Shown here in pieces: positions 22,945-31,527 of a DNA stretch of 64,000 nucleotides. The translations under genes were made by a program, and so were the position numbers. Under the pieces are notes generated by a model. The model had not been told where the DNA came from and made no database searches. It was given only the letters and a program-made list of their open reading frames with translations. The DNA is from Tumebacillus sp. BK434. Its GTDB lineage: Bacteria; Bacillota; Bacilli; Tumebacillales; Tumebacillaceae. Each line of letters begins with the position of its first letter. The first letter of the stretch is position 1. Where the stretch lies: contig NZ_SLXS01000009.1 of the NCBI RefSeq assembly GCF_004340785.1, positions 50,948 to 114,947 on the forward strand, in the 5' to 3' direction.

Positions 22945-25900
22945 ATGCAGCTTTTTCGTTCTGCACCGTCGAATCAAAAGCAAGACCCGCAAGCCTCGAC
23001 TTCCAAACAGACGCCGCTGCAGCAGCCTGCGACGCTCTCTTCGCGAATCATGCAGATGCAACGCAATCTGGGCAACCAAGCTGTTCAGCGCTGGATCGCC
23101 AAGCAGCAGACGGCGAGTCAGGCGGTGCTGCAAGGCAAGTTTCCGGCTAACATTGACAATCACGAACGGGACCTCGACACCATCGATATAGAAACGCTGC
23201 TCACTTGGGAACAAGAAAAGAAATTGCCAGAGAATCAGGATACGAAAGACTACCTCTTCTACCGCATCCGAAAAGACTACTACCAAGGCCTGCACCTCGT
23301 CTATGACCTTGACGAAACGCTGATCGCACGGGTCAGAGGCACCTACACACCGGATGAACACGAGTCTGACGTTCCCAGCCGGTTGGGCGGCACGGTCAGA
23401 GCCGAATCCGACCCCTTTCACGAACATCTGGACGTGCATGGAGTGGTCGAGTCGGAGAAACGTTCCGACGACTACCGGGCCGTGTACACGCCTTCCACCT
23501 CGACTACACAACAGCCTCCAAAGATGAAAGACTACCGCTCAGGAGAAGGCGGCGGCGTCGGTTGGCGCCTGAACTTCCAAGAGCAATCGGAACGGGAGAA
23601 GCAAGAGACGACCGGCGAGCATGACAGCCTCGGCAACAAGCTCGAAAGCGTTGTTGATTCTCTTCCTTCCAGCTCCCAAGAGAGCGAAGCATACCGACCA
23701 TTGCCTTCCAACCAAGACAAGCAAAAAGTCAAAATCCTCTCCGTCCGCCCCGGTGCGGTCGAAGCGTTGCACCGCTACCGCCAATACGGGATCAAGCAAT
23801 CGGTCTGGACGGCAAACAATGACCACCACGCCCACCGCTTGCTGGAAACGCTGGGTCAGCAGGGCTTCACAGAGGACAACTTCAGCAAAGTCCTCTCCGG
23901 GGGCAAAGAGCACGGCCAGCAAGGGGAAGGCCCCAACAAGCCGTTGCATGAGCGCTTCGCTGATGAATCCGGCCACGTCGTCCTGATCGACGACATGCCA
24001 CAAAAAAACAACGCGCTTGGCGGGCTGACCTCTTTGCAAGACGAGCAGTTCGGATCTTCCGTTCTCAAGTACGACCAGCCGCAATATGATCAAAAATTTG
24101 CCGAGGTCAGGATCCCCAGCTATGGCCGGCCGAACACGCCGGAAGACCCCAAGAACCACAACTTGCAAGATCTGCTCGGGGAGCCGCTGCTGATCAAACT
24201 GGCGCTGGTCCAGCAAAGTCAATCCAAACAAGCGGAGCGTTATTTGCTGGCACTCCGGACGTACTTTAAGGTGGAGAGTGTGAACCCTGAAGACTTGCTG
24301 GCAGCAGTCAAAGAGCAGATGCTCAATCAGGAAGCACAGAAAAAACTGGACGCGAGCTTTCAAAAGTTCGCCGTTGCCGATCCCAAGCCATCGTCGCCCG
24401 CCGCAGAAGACAAGAGCGGCCTGTACGCGTTCGCTCCGTCGCTCGGAGCCAGCGGCTTTAATGATAAAAACACATTTTTCGAGCACTACTTGCTCAATCG
24501 CGGCCTGATCGAAACGGAGAAATCGGAGGAAGGGGAGCTGTTTGTCCGGGTCTATCAAGTCGAAGTCGAGCCGATCATTCCGGACAACTCGGATGACGAG
24601 TATACGAAAAAACATCGGGCTAAAAACAAAGATGTGCACCAAGCGCCCGACGGCACCATCATGATCATCAAAAACGACAAAGCGATCTGCTTTAGCATCG
24701 GGACCCCGCTGCGCGCCTTGAAATGGGTCGAAAAGTACCAGGCCGAACACGATGGCAAATTCAATTCTACCGTCCGGTCGTTCCGGATGACGCTGGACAA
24801 ATACAAGGAATTCACGGAGCAAACGGCCGTGCAGAACCAGAAGAGCTCCAGCCGCTATCAAGACGGGCAGCAAAAAAACAAGCTGCTCGCCACCAACGTC
24901 GACTCGCGGGGGGAAACGGACCAATACGAATTGATCAGCGGCGACAAAGCGAACGAAAACGACTACGGTCTGAAATTCTTCCGCGAAAACGCCGTCAAAG
25001 GGTCGCTGAAGACGTGGGCGCTGGACACAGGCAAATTGCCCCTCGGCGATCACCACGGCGAGGTACAACCTGTGCACGAGCTGTACGGCCGGTTGGGCAT
25101 CCCGCGCTTTACCGATGCCATGCTGCCGGCGTATGATCCCTGGATCGATAAAAAGCAGCATCGCGACGCCAACCTCGGCGAGATCGCCAGCAAGTTAGGG
25201 CAGCACTACGCCGCCTATCTGGAACAGCAAGAGGGAATATCCAAGACTGCGCTCATGACCCCCTCCTTAGACCCGAAGAAAAAAGGGCAGCCGAACAGCA
25301 CGCCGGAGCAGCGGCAACTCGACCTGCAAGCCTTTCGCGACGAGCACTTCAAGAAGCCGCAAGACCCCGTGGCAGAAAAGGCCTACGAGAAACGAATGAA
25401 ACGCATTCAAGAAGAACACGAGCATTACAAACAACTGCAGGAAAAGCAGGGGAAGACCGTGCCGAATTGGTCGGATGAGGAATTTTTCATGCGCGTCCTC
25501 GTCCCGAACGCCGCCACGCAAGCGATGGTCACCCAGTCAATCCAAGACAATTTTGAAGAAGACCAGCAGCTGCTCAGTGAAAAATATCCCAACTACAGCC
25601 GAACGGAACAGGAACTGGGGGAACCGGGTCTGGAGTCCGTTTCGGAGACGCCGCTGCGCATGTGGGATTATCAGGCGCTGAAGGAGAAAAATGAAAAGGT
25701 GAAAGCGGTCGGGAACACGATCAGCGAGCTCGTCGCTAAAAATGCCAGTGCGGCCGAGATCATCGACACGTTCTGTGAGCAGCTCCCGGAACTGGGGGAG
25801 AAGTTTGACGATGTCTCCAACCCGACGGAAGGCTACAAGTTCTATCACCATGCGCAGATGGTCATCGGGCAGTACTTGCGCTACTTCGGCCAGAAAGAGC

Positions 25901-26904
25901 ATCCCTTGTTCTCAAAAGCTGCGATGGTCAAGATGATCCTCTTCCACGATATGGACAAGCGCCGGGGCCGGGAGTACTTCGACACGCTCAAAAAATACAA
26001 AGCTGTGCGCGGCACAGCTGACAGCAAGCGCACCCGCCAAGAAGAGCTGGCCGTCTATACGGGCGATAACCAGCAGTTCATGCAGGAAAGCGATGCAAAA
26101 CTGGCAAAAGCTGAAGCGGAAATCCGCAAGCACTTGCCGCATCTCACACCGGCAGACATCCAGACGATGCTCTCCGAATCAACCGGGAAGAGCGGAAAAG
26201 GGACGAAGGAAAAAGACGCGGAGCACGTCTTGCCGTACCACATGATGAAGAAATACGCCCACCTCTGGGAGAGTCCGCGCGAGGCGAAGATCGCGATCGA
26301 AATGATGAACGGTGACCCGATCGGGAACTTGATGAAGAAAGCAGGAAACGAGCAGACATCCAACCCCGAAGCGGAGTGGAAAGCGACAACGTGGGAGTCG
26401 GAGCGCAAAAAAGCGTTTGACGAAATCGTGGAGATGGCACTGCGCGCCGGGTTTCAGCCGGTGGACCAGGCGGGCATTCGGGCGTTCTTCTTCGAACTGC
26501 TGCAGTTCTACCAAGCGGACTCATCCTCGTATTCCACAGACAGCACCTACCTCGACCGGCCCAACGGCGATCAGAAACACGGAAAAGGCGGCAAAGGGGT
26601 CGGCAGCATCTATGAGCAAGTACAAGAGCCGCAGTCGCGACTTGTCACCGATGCGAACGGTCTGCTGAAACCGCGCCATCCGCACGCGCAGCATGAAATC
26701 CAAGAGCTGATCAAGATGTTCAAGAATCTGAAAGCCCACCTGCGCGAAGACCCGTCCAAACAGCCGCGCAAACCGAAAGAGAAAAACAACGATGTCGAAG
26801 TCTTGCTGTCAGACTATCTGGACGGGCTTTGGGGCAAAAATCAAGACGACGACGCGGAGCCGGAGGCCCAAGGGGAAGAGCAAGAGCGGGACGAGGAGCA
26901 GTGA
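22945..26904 (+). CDS. 1319-residue protein: eCIS-cargo-like leader, HAD-like and HD-like motifs
   Basis: The start at 22945 (MQLFRSAPS) follows GAGGGGG by nine bases. Residues 36-51 (IMQMQRNLGNQAVQRW) match the N-terminal tag typical of extracellular contractile injection system cargo. Residues 117-352 carry HAD/FCP1-like phosphatase motifs: VYDLDETL (DxDxT), WTANN and VLIDDMP. A central unassigned part (about 430-950) follows. Near 968-1002 HHAQMVIGQYLRYF then ILFHDMDK looks like an HD metal-dependent phosphohydrolase core. The tail is hydrophilic and acidic. No signal peptide or transmembrane segment. I infer an injected or large intracellular multi-enzyme effector; the specific activity is not known. 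Confidence 0.6.
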   Translation: MQLFRSAPSNQKQDPQASTSKQTPLQQPATLSSRIMQMQRNLGNQAVQRWIAKQQTASQAVLQGKFPANIDNHERDLDTIDIETLLTWEQEKKLPENQDTKDYLFYRIRKDYYQGLHLVYDLDETLIARVRGTYTPDEHESDVPSRLGGTVRAESDPFHEHLDVHGVVESEKRSDDYRAVYTPSTSTTQQPPKMKDYRSGEGGGVGWRLNFQEQSEREKQETTGEHDSLGNKLESVVDSLPSSSQESEAYRPLPSNQDKQKVKILSVRPGAVEALHRYRQYGIKQSVWTANNDHHAHRLLETLGQQGFTEDNFSKVLSGGKEHGQQGEGPNKPLHERFADESGHVVLIDDMPQKNNALGGLTSLQDEQFGSSVLKYDQPQYDQKFAEVRIPSYGRPNTPEDPKNHNLQDLLGEPLLIKLALVQQSQSKQAERYLLALRTYFKVESVNPEDLLAAVKEQMLNQEAQKKLDASFQKFAVADPKPSSPAAEDKSGLYAFAPSLGASGFNDKNTFFEHYLLNRGLIETEKSEEGELFVRVYQVEVEPIIPDNSDDEYTKKHRAKNKDVHQAPDGTIMIIKNDKAICFSIGTPLRALKWVEKYQAEHDGKFNSTVRSFRMTLDKYKEFTEQTAVQNQKSSSRYQDGQQKNKLLATNVDSRGETDQYELISGDKANENDYGLKFFRENAVKGSLKTWALDTGKLPLGDHHGEVQPVHELYGRLGIPRFTDAMLPAYDPWIDKKQHRDANLGEIASKLGQHYAAYLEQQEGISKTALMTPSLDPKKKGQPNSTPEQRQLDLQAFRDEHFKKPQDPVAEKAYEKRMKRIQEEHEHYKQLQEKQGKTVPNWSDEEFFMRVLVPNAATQAMVTQSIQDNFEEDQQLLSEKYPNYSRTEQELGEPGLESVSETPLRMWDYQALKEKNEKVKAVGNTISELVAKNASAAEIIDTFCEQLPELGEKFDDVSNPTEGYKFYHHAQMVIGQYLRYFGQKEHPLFSKAAMVKMILFHDMDKRRGREYFDTLKKYKAVRGTADSKRTRQEELAVYTGDNQQFMQESDAKLAKAEAEIRKHLPHLTPADIQTMLSESTGKSGKGTKEKDAEHVLPYHMMKKYAHLWESPREAKIAIEMMNGDPIGNLMKKAGNEQTSNPEAEWKATTWESERKKAFDEIVEMALRAGFQPVDQAGIRAFFFELLQFYQADSSSYSTDSTYLDRPNGDQKHGKGGKGVGSIYEQVQEPQSRLVTDANGLLKPRHPHAQHEIQELIKMFKNLKAHLREDPSKQPRKPKEKNNDVEVLLSDYLDGLWGKNQDDDAEPEAQGEEQERDEEQ

Positions 26905-26923
26905 AGCCCTGACGAAACAGAGC

Positions 26924-26971
26924 AAAAGACCTCGCGAACCGAAATTTCCCGGTTGGCAGAGGTCTTTTTCG
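26924..26971. terminator. Bidirectional terminator
   Basis: AAAGACCTC / GAGGTCTTT with inner AACCG/CGGTT pairing, T tracts on both strands, between convergent genes. Confidence 0.6.
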
Positions 26972-26974
26972 TCC

Positions 26975-27403
26975 CTAATAAAAAACTTTCTTCTGCAGCA
27001 CATCCAGTGCACGTTCAATCTCGTCCAATTCGTCATCGGAAGCGGAGGCAAGCCGCTGCCAGAATTGAGATTGAATCTGTTGAAACGCGGCCTGCATCAT
27101 CACTTGCCCGCGCGCGGTGAGCCGGATATATTGTTTGCGGCGGTCTTCGGGATCGGGAGCTTTTTCGCAGAGCTGCTTTTCGATTAGTTTTCTCAGTTCA
27201 CGGCTGGTGTTCGGCAGCGACATATGCAAACAGTCGCTGATCGAGCTGATCGTCACGGGTTCGCAGACGGCCAGATATTCCAAGATCTTATATTGAAGCG
27301 GAGTGACATCTTCCGCTTGCACGTCTTTGGTCATGTCATTGGTGATCTGGTGCACCGATGACGTGAACGTCACGAATTTTTGGAACAGCGCTTGTTTGTC
27401 CAT
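26975..27403 (-). CDS. MarR family transcriptional regulator
   Basis: A 142-residue winged-helix protein: TPLQYKILEYLAVCEPVTISSISDCL, then NTSRELRKLIEKQLCEKAPDPEDRRKQYIRLT. It contains several cysteines (CEP, DCL, LCEK), which could sense oxidants or electrophiles as in HypR/OhrR relatives. It is divergent from a quinone-reductase-like gene, and a perfect palindrome at 27490-27509 lies between. The start at 27403 follows AGAGGTGG. Confidence 0.82.
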   Translation of the reverse strand: MDKQALFQKFVTFTSSVHQITNDMTKDVQAEDVTPLQYKILEYLAVCEPVTISSISDCLHMSLPNTSRELRKLIEKQLCEKAPDPEDRRKQYIRLTARGQVMMQAAFQQIQSQFWQRLASASDDELDEIERALDVLQKKVFY

Positions 27404-27489
27404 AGAACCACCTCTGCTCACAAGGTATCAAATTGGTTATCGGAAAACAATTATCATTTGACAACTAAAAAAGAAGTGTGCTACCGTTA

Positions 27490-27509
27490 TAGTTATCAAA
27501 AGATAACTA
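27490..27509. promoter_or_regulatory. Perfect palindrome, probable MarR operator
   Basis: TAGTTATC-AAAA-GATAACTA, 15 bases before the oxidoreductase start. Half-site GGTTATCG and ATTATCAT sequences closer to marR (27434-27457) may be additional weaker sites. Confidence 0.55.
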
Positions 27510-27524
27510 AATGGGGTGTTGCAC

Positions 27525-28112
27525 ATGAAAACGCTGGTGATCTACACGCATCCGAACCATAACAGCTTGAGCTATGCCTTTCTGCAAGAAGTCTTGCGCG
27601 GGTGCGAACAGAATCCGCACATCGAAGACGTGCAGGTGCTGGACTTGTATCAAGAGCAATTCAACCCGGTCCTCCTATTCAATGAAAACAAGCGACGCCG
27701 AGACATGCATACCGACCCGGCGCTTGCGGCGTACCGGGAGCAGCTTCGCTGGGCCGATCAGCTCGTATTCGTCTATCCGATCTGGTGGGGACGTCCCCCG
27801 GCGATGCTGATGGGGTATATTGATCAGATGTTCGCAGCGGGATTCGCCTATCAAGACGAGGGCGGACTGTTTCCGGAAGGGCTGCTCAAAGGGAAATCGG
27901 TCGTCTGCATCTCCAGTATGAAGGGGCCGGCGTTCTATCCATTCTTCTGGTTGAACAACGCTCACAAAATCCTGATGCGCAAGGCGCTCTTCCAATATGT
28001 CGGCATCAAGCGAACGAAATTCTTCGAATTCGGCAGCATGGAGAGCCCGCGGGGCAGGCATCGGGAGAAGCTGCAGAAAGTGTATCGGTACTTCAGTCAA
28101 GTAGAACGCTAA
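27525..28112 (+). CDS. Flavodoxin-like NAD(P)H:quinone oxidoreductase
   Basis: A 195-residue protein of the MdaB/KefF/YwrO family. It has LVIYTHPNHNSLSYAFL (FMN phosphate loop), FVYPIWWGRPPAMLMGYIDQMF and YFPF-like aromatic FYPFFWLNNAH. It should reduce quinones by two electrons with FMN and NAD(P)H, protecting against electrophiles. It is divergent from a MarR gene with a perfect palindrome just upstream, so it is probably induced by quinones or diamide-type stress. A terminator follows at 28113. Confidence 0.82.
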   Translation: MKTLVIYTHPNHNSLSYAFLQEVLRGCEQNPHIEDVQVLDLYQEQFNPVLLFNENKRRRDMHTDPALAAYREQLRWADQLVFVYPIWWGRPPAMLMGYIDQMFAAGFAYQDEGGLFPEGLLKGKSVVCISSMKGPAFYPFFWLNNAHKILMRKALFQYVGIKRTKFFEFGSMESPRGRHREKLQKVYRYFSQVER

Positions 28113-28141
28113 AAACACCCGTCTCTAGAGACGGGTGTTTG
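28113..28141. terminator. Bidirectional terminator
   Basis: Perfect 14-base arms AAACACCCGTCTCT / AGAGACGGGTGTTT between convergent genes. Confidence 0.6.
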
Positions 28142-28144
28142 CCA

Positions 28145-28585
28145 TTACTTTCGGGTAAAGATCCCTTGCCCGGTATCGGTACTGATTGGCAGGGAGGAGT
28201 GTTGGTGGACGATGGCCCAGGAATCATGTTCCTTTCGCAGGCCGAACGTGAAGCGATTGGATATCTGGCGGAGCTTCTCATTAGATTCGTTGTACGCGGC
28301 GAACGTCACCGTGCAGCGTACGAATGCAAGGTTGGCATTCTCTTCGACGACCAGATCATCATACTCCACGTGGAGCAAGACGCCTTCTTGGGTGAGCTCA
28401 TCAAACCATTCCTTCGTACCGGACCGCCATTGGGAGGAGTCGGTGCATGCCCAGTCGTTCCAGCAATCGTAAATATGGAAGTCGGAAGCGTAGGCAGCGA
28501 GGAACTGCTCCAGATCTTTCTCATAGACGGCAGTTTTGTAGTGATCCAGCACATCTTGCACGGTACGCAACGCAATACTCATCAT
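28145..28585 (-). CDS. SnoaL/NTF2-like domain protein
   Basis: A 146-residue cone-shaped NTF2-fold protein: VQDVLDHYKTAVYEKDLEQFLAAYASDFHIYDCW, then ending AIVHQHSSLPIS. This is the ketosteroid-isomerase-like superfamily (SnoaL/DUF4440 type). No reaction can be assigned. AAAGGAG upstream supports a start at 28585 or 28582. It is convergent with the oxidoreductase gene. Confidence 0.72.
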   Translation of the reverse strand: MMSIALRTVQDVLDHYKTAVYEKDLEQFLAAYASDFHIYDCWNDWACTDSSQWRSGTKEWFDELTQEGVLLHVEYDDLVVEENANLAFVRCTVTFAAYNESNEKLRQISNRFTFGLRKEHDSWAIVHQHSSLPISTDTGQGIFTRK

Positions 28586-28673
28586 CCGCAGCTCCTTTGA
28601 TTAAACTTGTGATCTATCATACGATGTTAAAATAGTTCCGTCAATTTGCATGATGAGAAGAAAGGGTATGGGC

Positions 28674-29801
28674 ATGAGGAAGAAACTATTGATCGCAGAT
28701 GATGAGGCAGGTCTTCGGCATCTGCTCCAAGATTATTTTGAACTCAACGGTTATCTGGTGCTGACCGCCAAGGACGGGAAGGAAGCGTTGCAGCAGGCGG
28801 CGGAGCAGCCGGATCTGATCCTGCTGGACATCAACATGCCGGAGCGGGACGGGCTGGAGGTGTGCAGGCAGATCCGCAACTTTGTGTCCTGCCCGATCCT
28901 GTTTCTGACGGCGCGCATCGAGGATGCAGATAAAATCGCCGGGTTTCAAGCGGGGGGCGATGATTATATTCAAAAGCCGTTCAGCATTCTGGAACTCGGG
29001 GCGCGGGTCGAGGCGCACTTGCGGCGGGAACTGCGCAGCCAAAAGAAATCGCAGGTCAGATTTGGCGAGGCGCTTGTGATCGATTATCTGGCCCGGGAGC
29101 TGATCTGCAACGACAAGCCCGTCGCGCTGTCCAAAACGGAATTTAACATCATCGAACTGTTATCCGCTCATCCCGACATGGTGTTTGATCGCGAGCGCAT
29201 CTATGAAAAAGTACGGGGTATGGAAGCGGAAGGGGACAGCAAGGTGATCGCCGAGCATATCAGGCGCATCCGTGCCAAGCTGAAGGTGCAAACGATGAAC
29301 CTGCACATCGAACGGCTGGAAGGCTATGTGGAGACGATGAGCTCCATTCAGAAGCTGGAAGAGATGCCCGTGCGGCCTCGGGAGACCGACTTCGACAGTT
29401 TGATTGCACCGTTGGAGCACAGCGCACGATCGTTCGCCGGGCAGAGAGGAAAGACTTGCGCATCGAGCACGGCGGCCGATGCGCAGACGCTGGCTGTCGA
29501 TCGCGATCTGGTGATGCAGGTGTTTGAAAACATGCTGGCCAACGGTGTCCGCCATGCTGAGAGCGGCGTGTCTGTGCAGTATCGGCTGGAGCAGGGCCTG
29601 TTCTCGATCACCATCGAAGACGACGGCGCCGGCTTTCCAGAGGAAGCCGGGCAGGGCAAGGGCGGCCATCGCGGGCTCGGGCTGACGATCTGCAGGGCGC
29701 TGTGTGAAAAGCATCATGGCCGCCTCGTGATCGAAAACAGCCCGCACTGCGGCGGCGCCAAGGTGACGGCAAGCTTTTTGTGCAAAGTTGATCATTTGTA
29801 G
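28674..29801 (+). CDS. Response regulator fused to a histidine-kinase ATPase domain
   Basis: A 375-residue protein. The receiver (1-115) has the DD pocket and Asp52 (LLDINMP). An OmpR-type wHTH follows (about 130-205), but its C-terminal wing is missing. The text then continues as a kinase DHp second helix (LHIERLEGYVETMSSIQKLE) and a HATPase domain (about 255-370; ENMLANGV, DDGAGFP, GHRGLGLTI). The phospho-accepting His, membrane helices and HAMP are absent. The simplest reading is an in-frame deletion that fused two neighbouring two-component genes. AAAGGG eight bases before 28674 sets the start. Confidence 0.72.
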   Translation: MRKKLLIADDEAGLRHLLQDYFELNGYLVLTAKDGKEALQQAAEQPDLILLDINMPERDGLEVCRQIRNFVSCPILFLTARIEDADKIAGFQAGGDDYIQKPFSILELGARVEAHLRRELRSQKKSQVRFGEALVIDYLARELICNDKPVALSKTEFNIIELLSAHPDMVFDRERIYEKVRGMEAEGDSKVIAEHIRRIRAKLKVQTMNLHIERLEGYVETMSSIQKLEEMPVRPRETDFDSLIAPLEHSARSFAGQRGKTCASSTAADAQTLAVDRDLVMQVFENMLANGVRHAESGVSVQYRLEQGLFSITIEDDGAGFPEEAGQGKGGHRGLGLTICRALCEKHHGRLVIENSPHCGGAKVTASFLCKVDHL

Positions 29802-29852
29802 AGAATTAGGCGGTAGCATCTCCTTATCGAAATGACGAGGAGGGTGCTTGCG

Positions 29853-31283
29853 ATGAACGTACCGAACAGACTGGTCGGTTGCCTGATGAGCTTGCTGCTG
29901 CTGCTGGCCTTGCTCAGTCAGCCTGCTGGGGCCGCCGCGCCGAGCAGCAAGGCGGAGACCTTGGCGGCCATCGACGAATACGTCACGAAACAGATGAAAC
30001 GCAATCGGATCAACGGGGTGGCGCTGGCGATCACGTCCGGTGACGAGGTGTTTTACACGCAGGGCTACGGCACTACTACGAAGGGAAAGGCGATCACCGG
30101 CAAGACGCCGTTTCCCATCGCCTCGCTCAGCAAATCGATGACCGCTTTGGCGGTATTGCAGCTCGCTGAACAAGGAAGGCTCGACCTCGACGCGCCGTAT
30201 CTTTCTTATTTTCCCGCTCGTACGCCGATCGATCCCCGCGTCCGGCAGATCACCGTTCGGCATTTGCTGAACCAGACCAGCGGATTGACCGACCGGGTGA
30301 ATCCCGACATGACGAGACCGGTACCCATCCGGTCGCTGCAGGACCTGCCCGCTTCTCTAGAGCAGATCACGCTAGCCAGCGATCCGGGAGCAGCCTACAG
30401 CTATCACAATCCCAATTATCAGTACTTGGCTTTGCTCGTTGAGCAGCTCAGCGGACAGCGCTTTTCCGACTACTTGCAAGCACACCTCTTTGCCCCTTTG
30501 GGTATGAGCGACACTTTCGCGGTCAGTACGACACAACAGATCAATGACTACCCGGCCGTTCCACGCGGACATTACTTGCTGTTGGGCAATGCGGTTGAAA
30601 GCGCAGAGCCGGACTGGTTTGTCGACGGCCCGGCCGGTGTGATCGCGACGGCCGAAGATATGGCGATCTGGATGCAAGCGCAACAAAATGGGCAGCTGCT
30701 CGCTCCCGGCCTGATGGCGCAGTATCATGCCCCAGGGCCAGACGGCAGGTACGGAATGGGCTGGATGGTACGGAAAGAGGAAAGCGGGAAACGAACGCTT
30801 TCCCATAGCGGTATACTTTGGACATACAAGTCTGAAGAGCAGATCGATTTGGATCGGCAGGTTGGGATTACCGTGCTCTTTGACACAGGATTGAACGCAT
30901 TCGTCGATACTTCCTCCTTGGTAAGAGGAGTGGAGCAGATCATGCAGGGCGGACCGGCAGCAGGGAGTTTGATCACGAACCGGAATGCGGAGACCGTGAT
31001 GCTGCTGTTGATCATCGGAACGGTCTGGTGGCACAAGAAGCGGCGCCGCAGTTGGCTGCTTCCGGCGCTCGGGGTGGCGGTGCCGGTGTTGCTGCTGCTG
31101 CTGCTCTTTCTGGCACCTCTTCTCACGATAGTCGGCGGCGGGCGGGTGGTGCCTTGGCAGGGGATCTGGATGATGATGCCGTCTCTCATCATCTGGCTTG
31201 CTGTCATCGCGCTTGCGAATGCACTGCAGTTCGTACGAAAAGTGGTACTGAAACATGGAGGGCGTATGGAACAAGTAATTTAG
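29853..31283 (+). CDS. Membrane-anchored serine hydrolase (beta-lactamase/PBP4* family)
   Basis: A 476-residue protein. Signal peptide (RLVGCLMSLLLLLALLSQPAGA), then a class C beta-lactamase-like domain (about 35-365) with SLSK (Ser-x-x-Lys) and Tyr-His-Asn (SYHNPNY), and three to four C-terminal transmembrane helices (about 385-470). It probably acts on D-Ala peptides or esters outside the cell while anchored in the membrane. It lies 51 bases downstream of the regulator-kinase fusion, which may have controlled it. GGAGGGTG upstream sets the start. Confidence 0.8.
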   Translation: MNVPNRLVGCLMSLLLLLALLSQPAGAAAPSSKAETLAAIDEYVTKQMKRNRINGVALAITSGDEVFYTQGYGTTTKGKAITGKTPFPIASLSKSMTALAVLQLAEQGRLDLDAPYLSYFPARTPIDPRVRQITVRHLLNQTSGLTDRVNPDMTRPVPIRSLQDLPASLEQITLASDPGAAYSYHNPNYQYLALLVEQLSGQRFSDYLQAHLFAPLGMSDTFAVSTTQQINDYPAVPRGHYLLLGNAVESAEPDWFVDGPAGVIATAEDMAIWMQAQQNGQLLAPGLMAQYHAPGPDGRYGMGWMVRKEESGKRTLSHSGILWTYKSEEQIDLDRQVGITVLFDTGLNAFVDTSSLVRGVEQIMQGGPAAGSLITNRNAETVMLLLIIGTVWWHKKRRRSWLLPALGVAVPVLLLLLLFLAPLLTIVGGGRVVPWQGIWMMMPSLIIWLAVIALANALQFVRKVVLKHGGRMEQVI

Positions 31284-31303
31284 ACTGTTTGGTCAAAAAA
31301 GCT

Positions 31304-31351
31304 AGAGATCGCCGAGTCATCAAACTCAAGAAGCGATCTCTATCTTTTTTG
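31304..31351 (+). terminator. Terminator after serine hydrolase gene
   Basis: AGAGATCGC / GCGATCTCT stem followed by ATCTTTTTT. Confidence 0.6.
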
Positions 31352-31527
31352 TCGAAAAACCAAACTTTACCCTATCGACAAGGTAGTCTAATATTGATCA
31401 TAAATAGAGTTGGTTATGGTATACTTGAGTCAGAAAAGGTGTGCTCTTAGGTGGCGCCTTACTTTTTTGTGACGCCTAAGCAGAAGTGTCTACTCTTTTT
31501 GCAATCATAGGGAGAAGGAAGGCTATC

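Noticed and set aside
23539..25161. 540-codon open frame on the minus strand opposite the 22945 gene
   Set aside because: It is fully contained within the plus-strand gene, has no ribosome binding site or family resemblance, and its Leu/Arg/Val-rich translation is the shadow expected from GC-rich third positions.
31444..31480. Hairpin in the mqo leader as a riboswitch
   Set aside because: Only six paired bases outside a loose centre, and no known aptamer elements.
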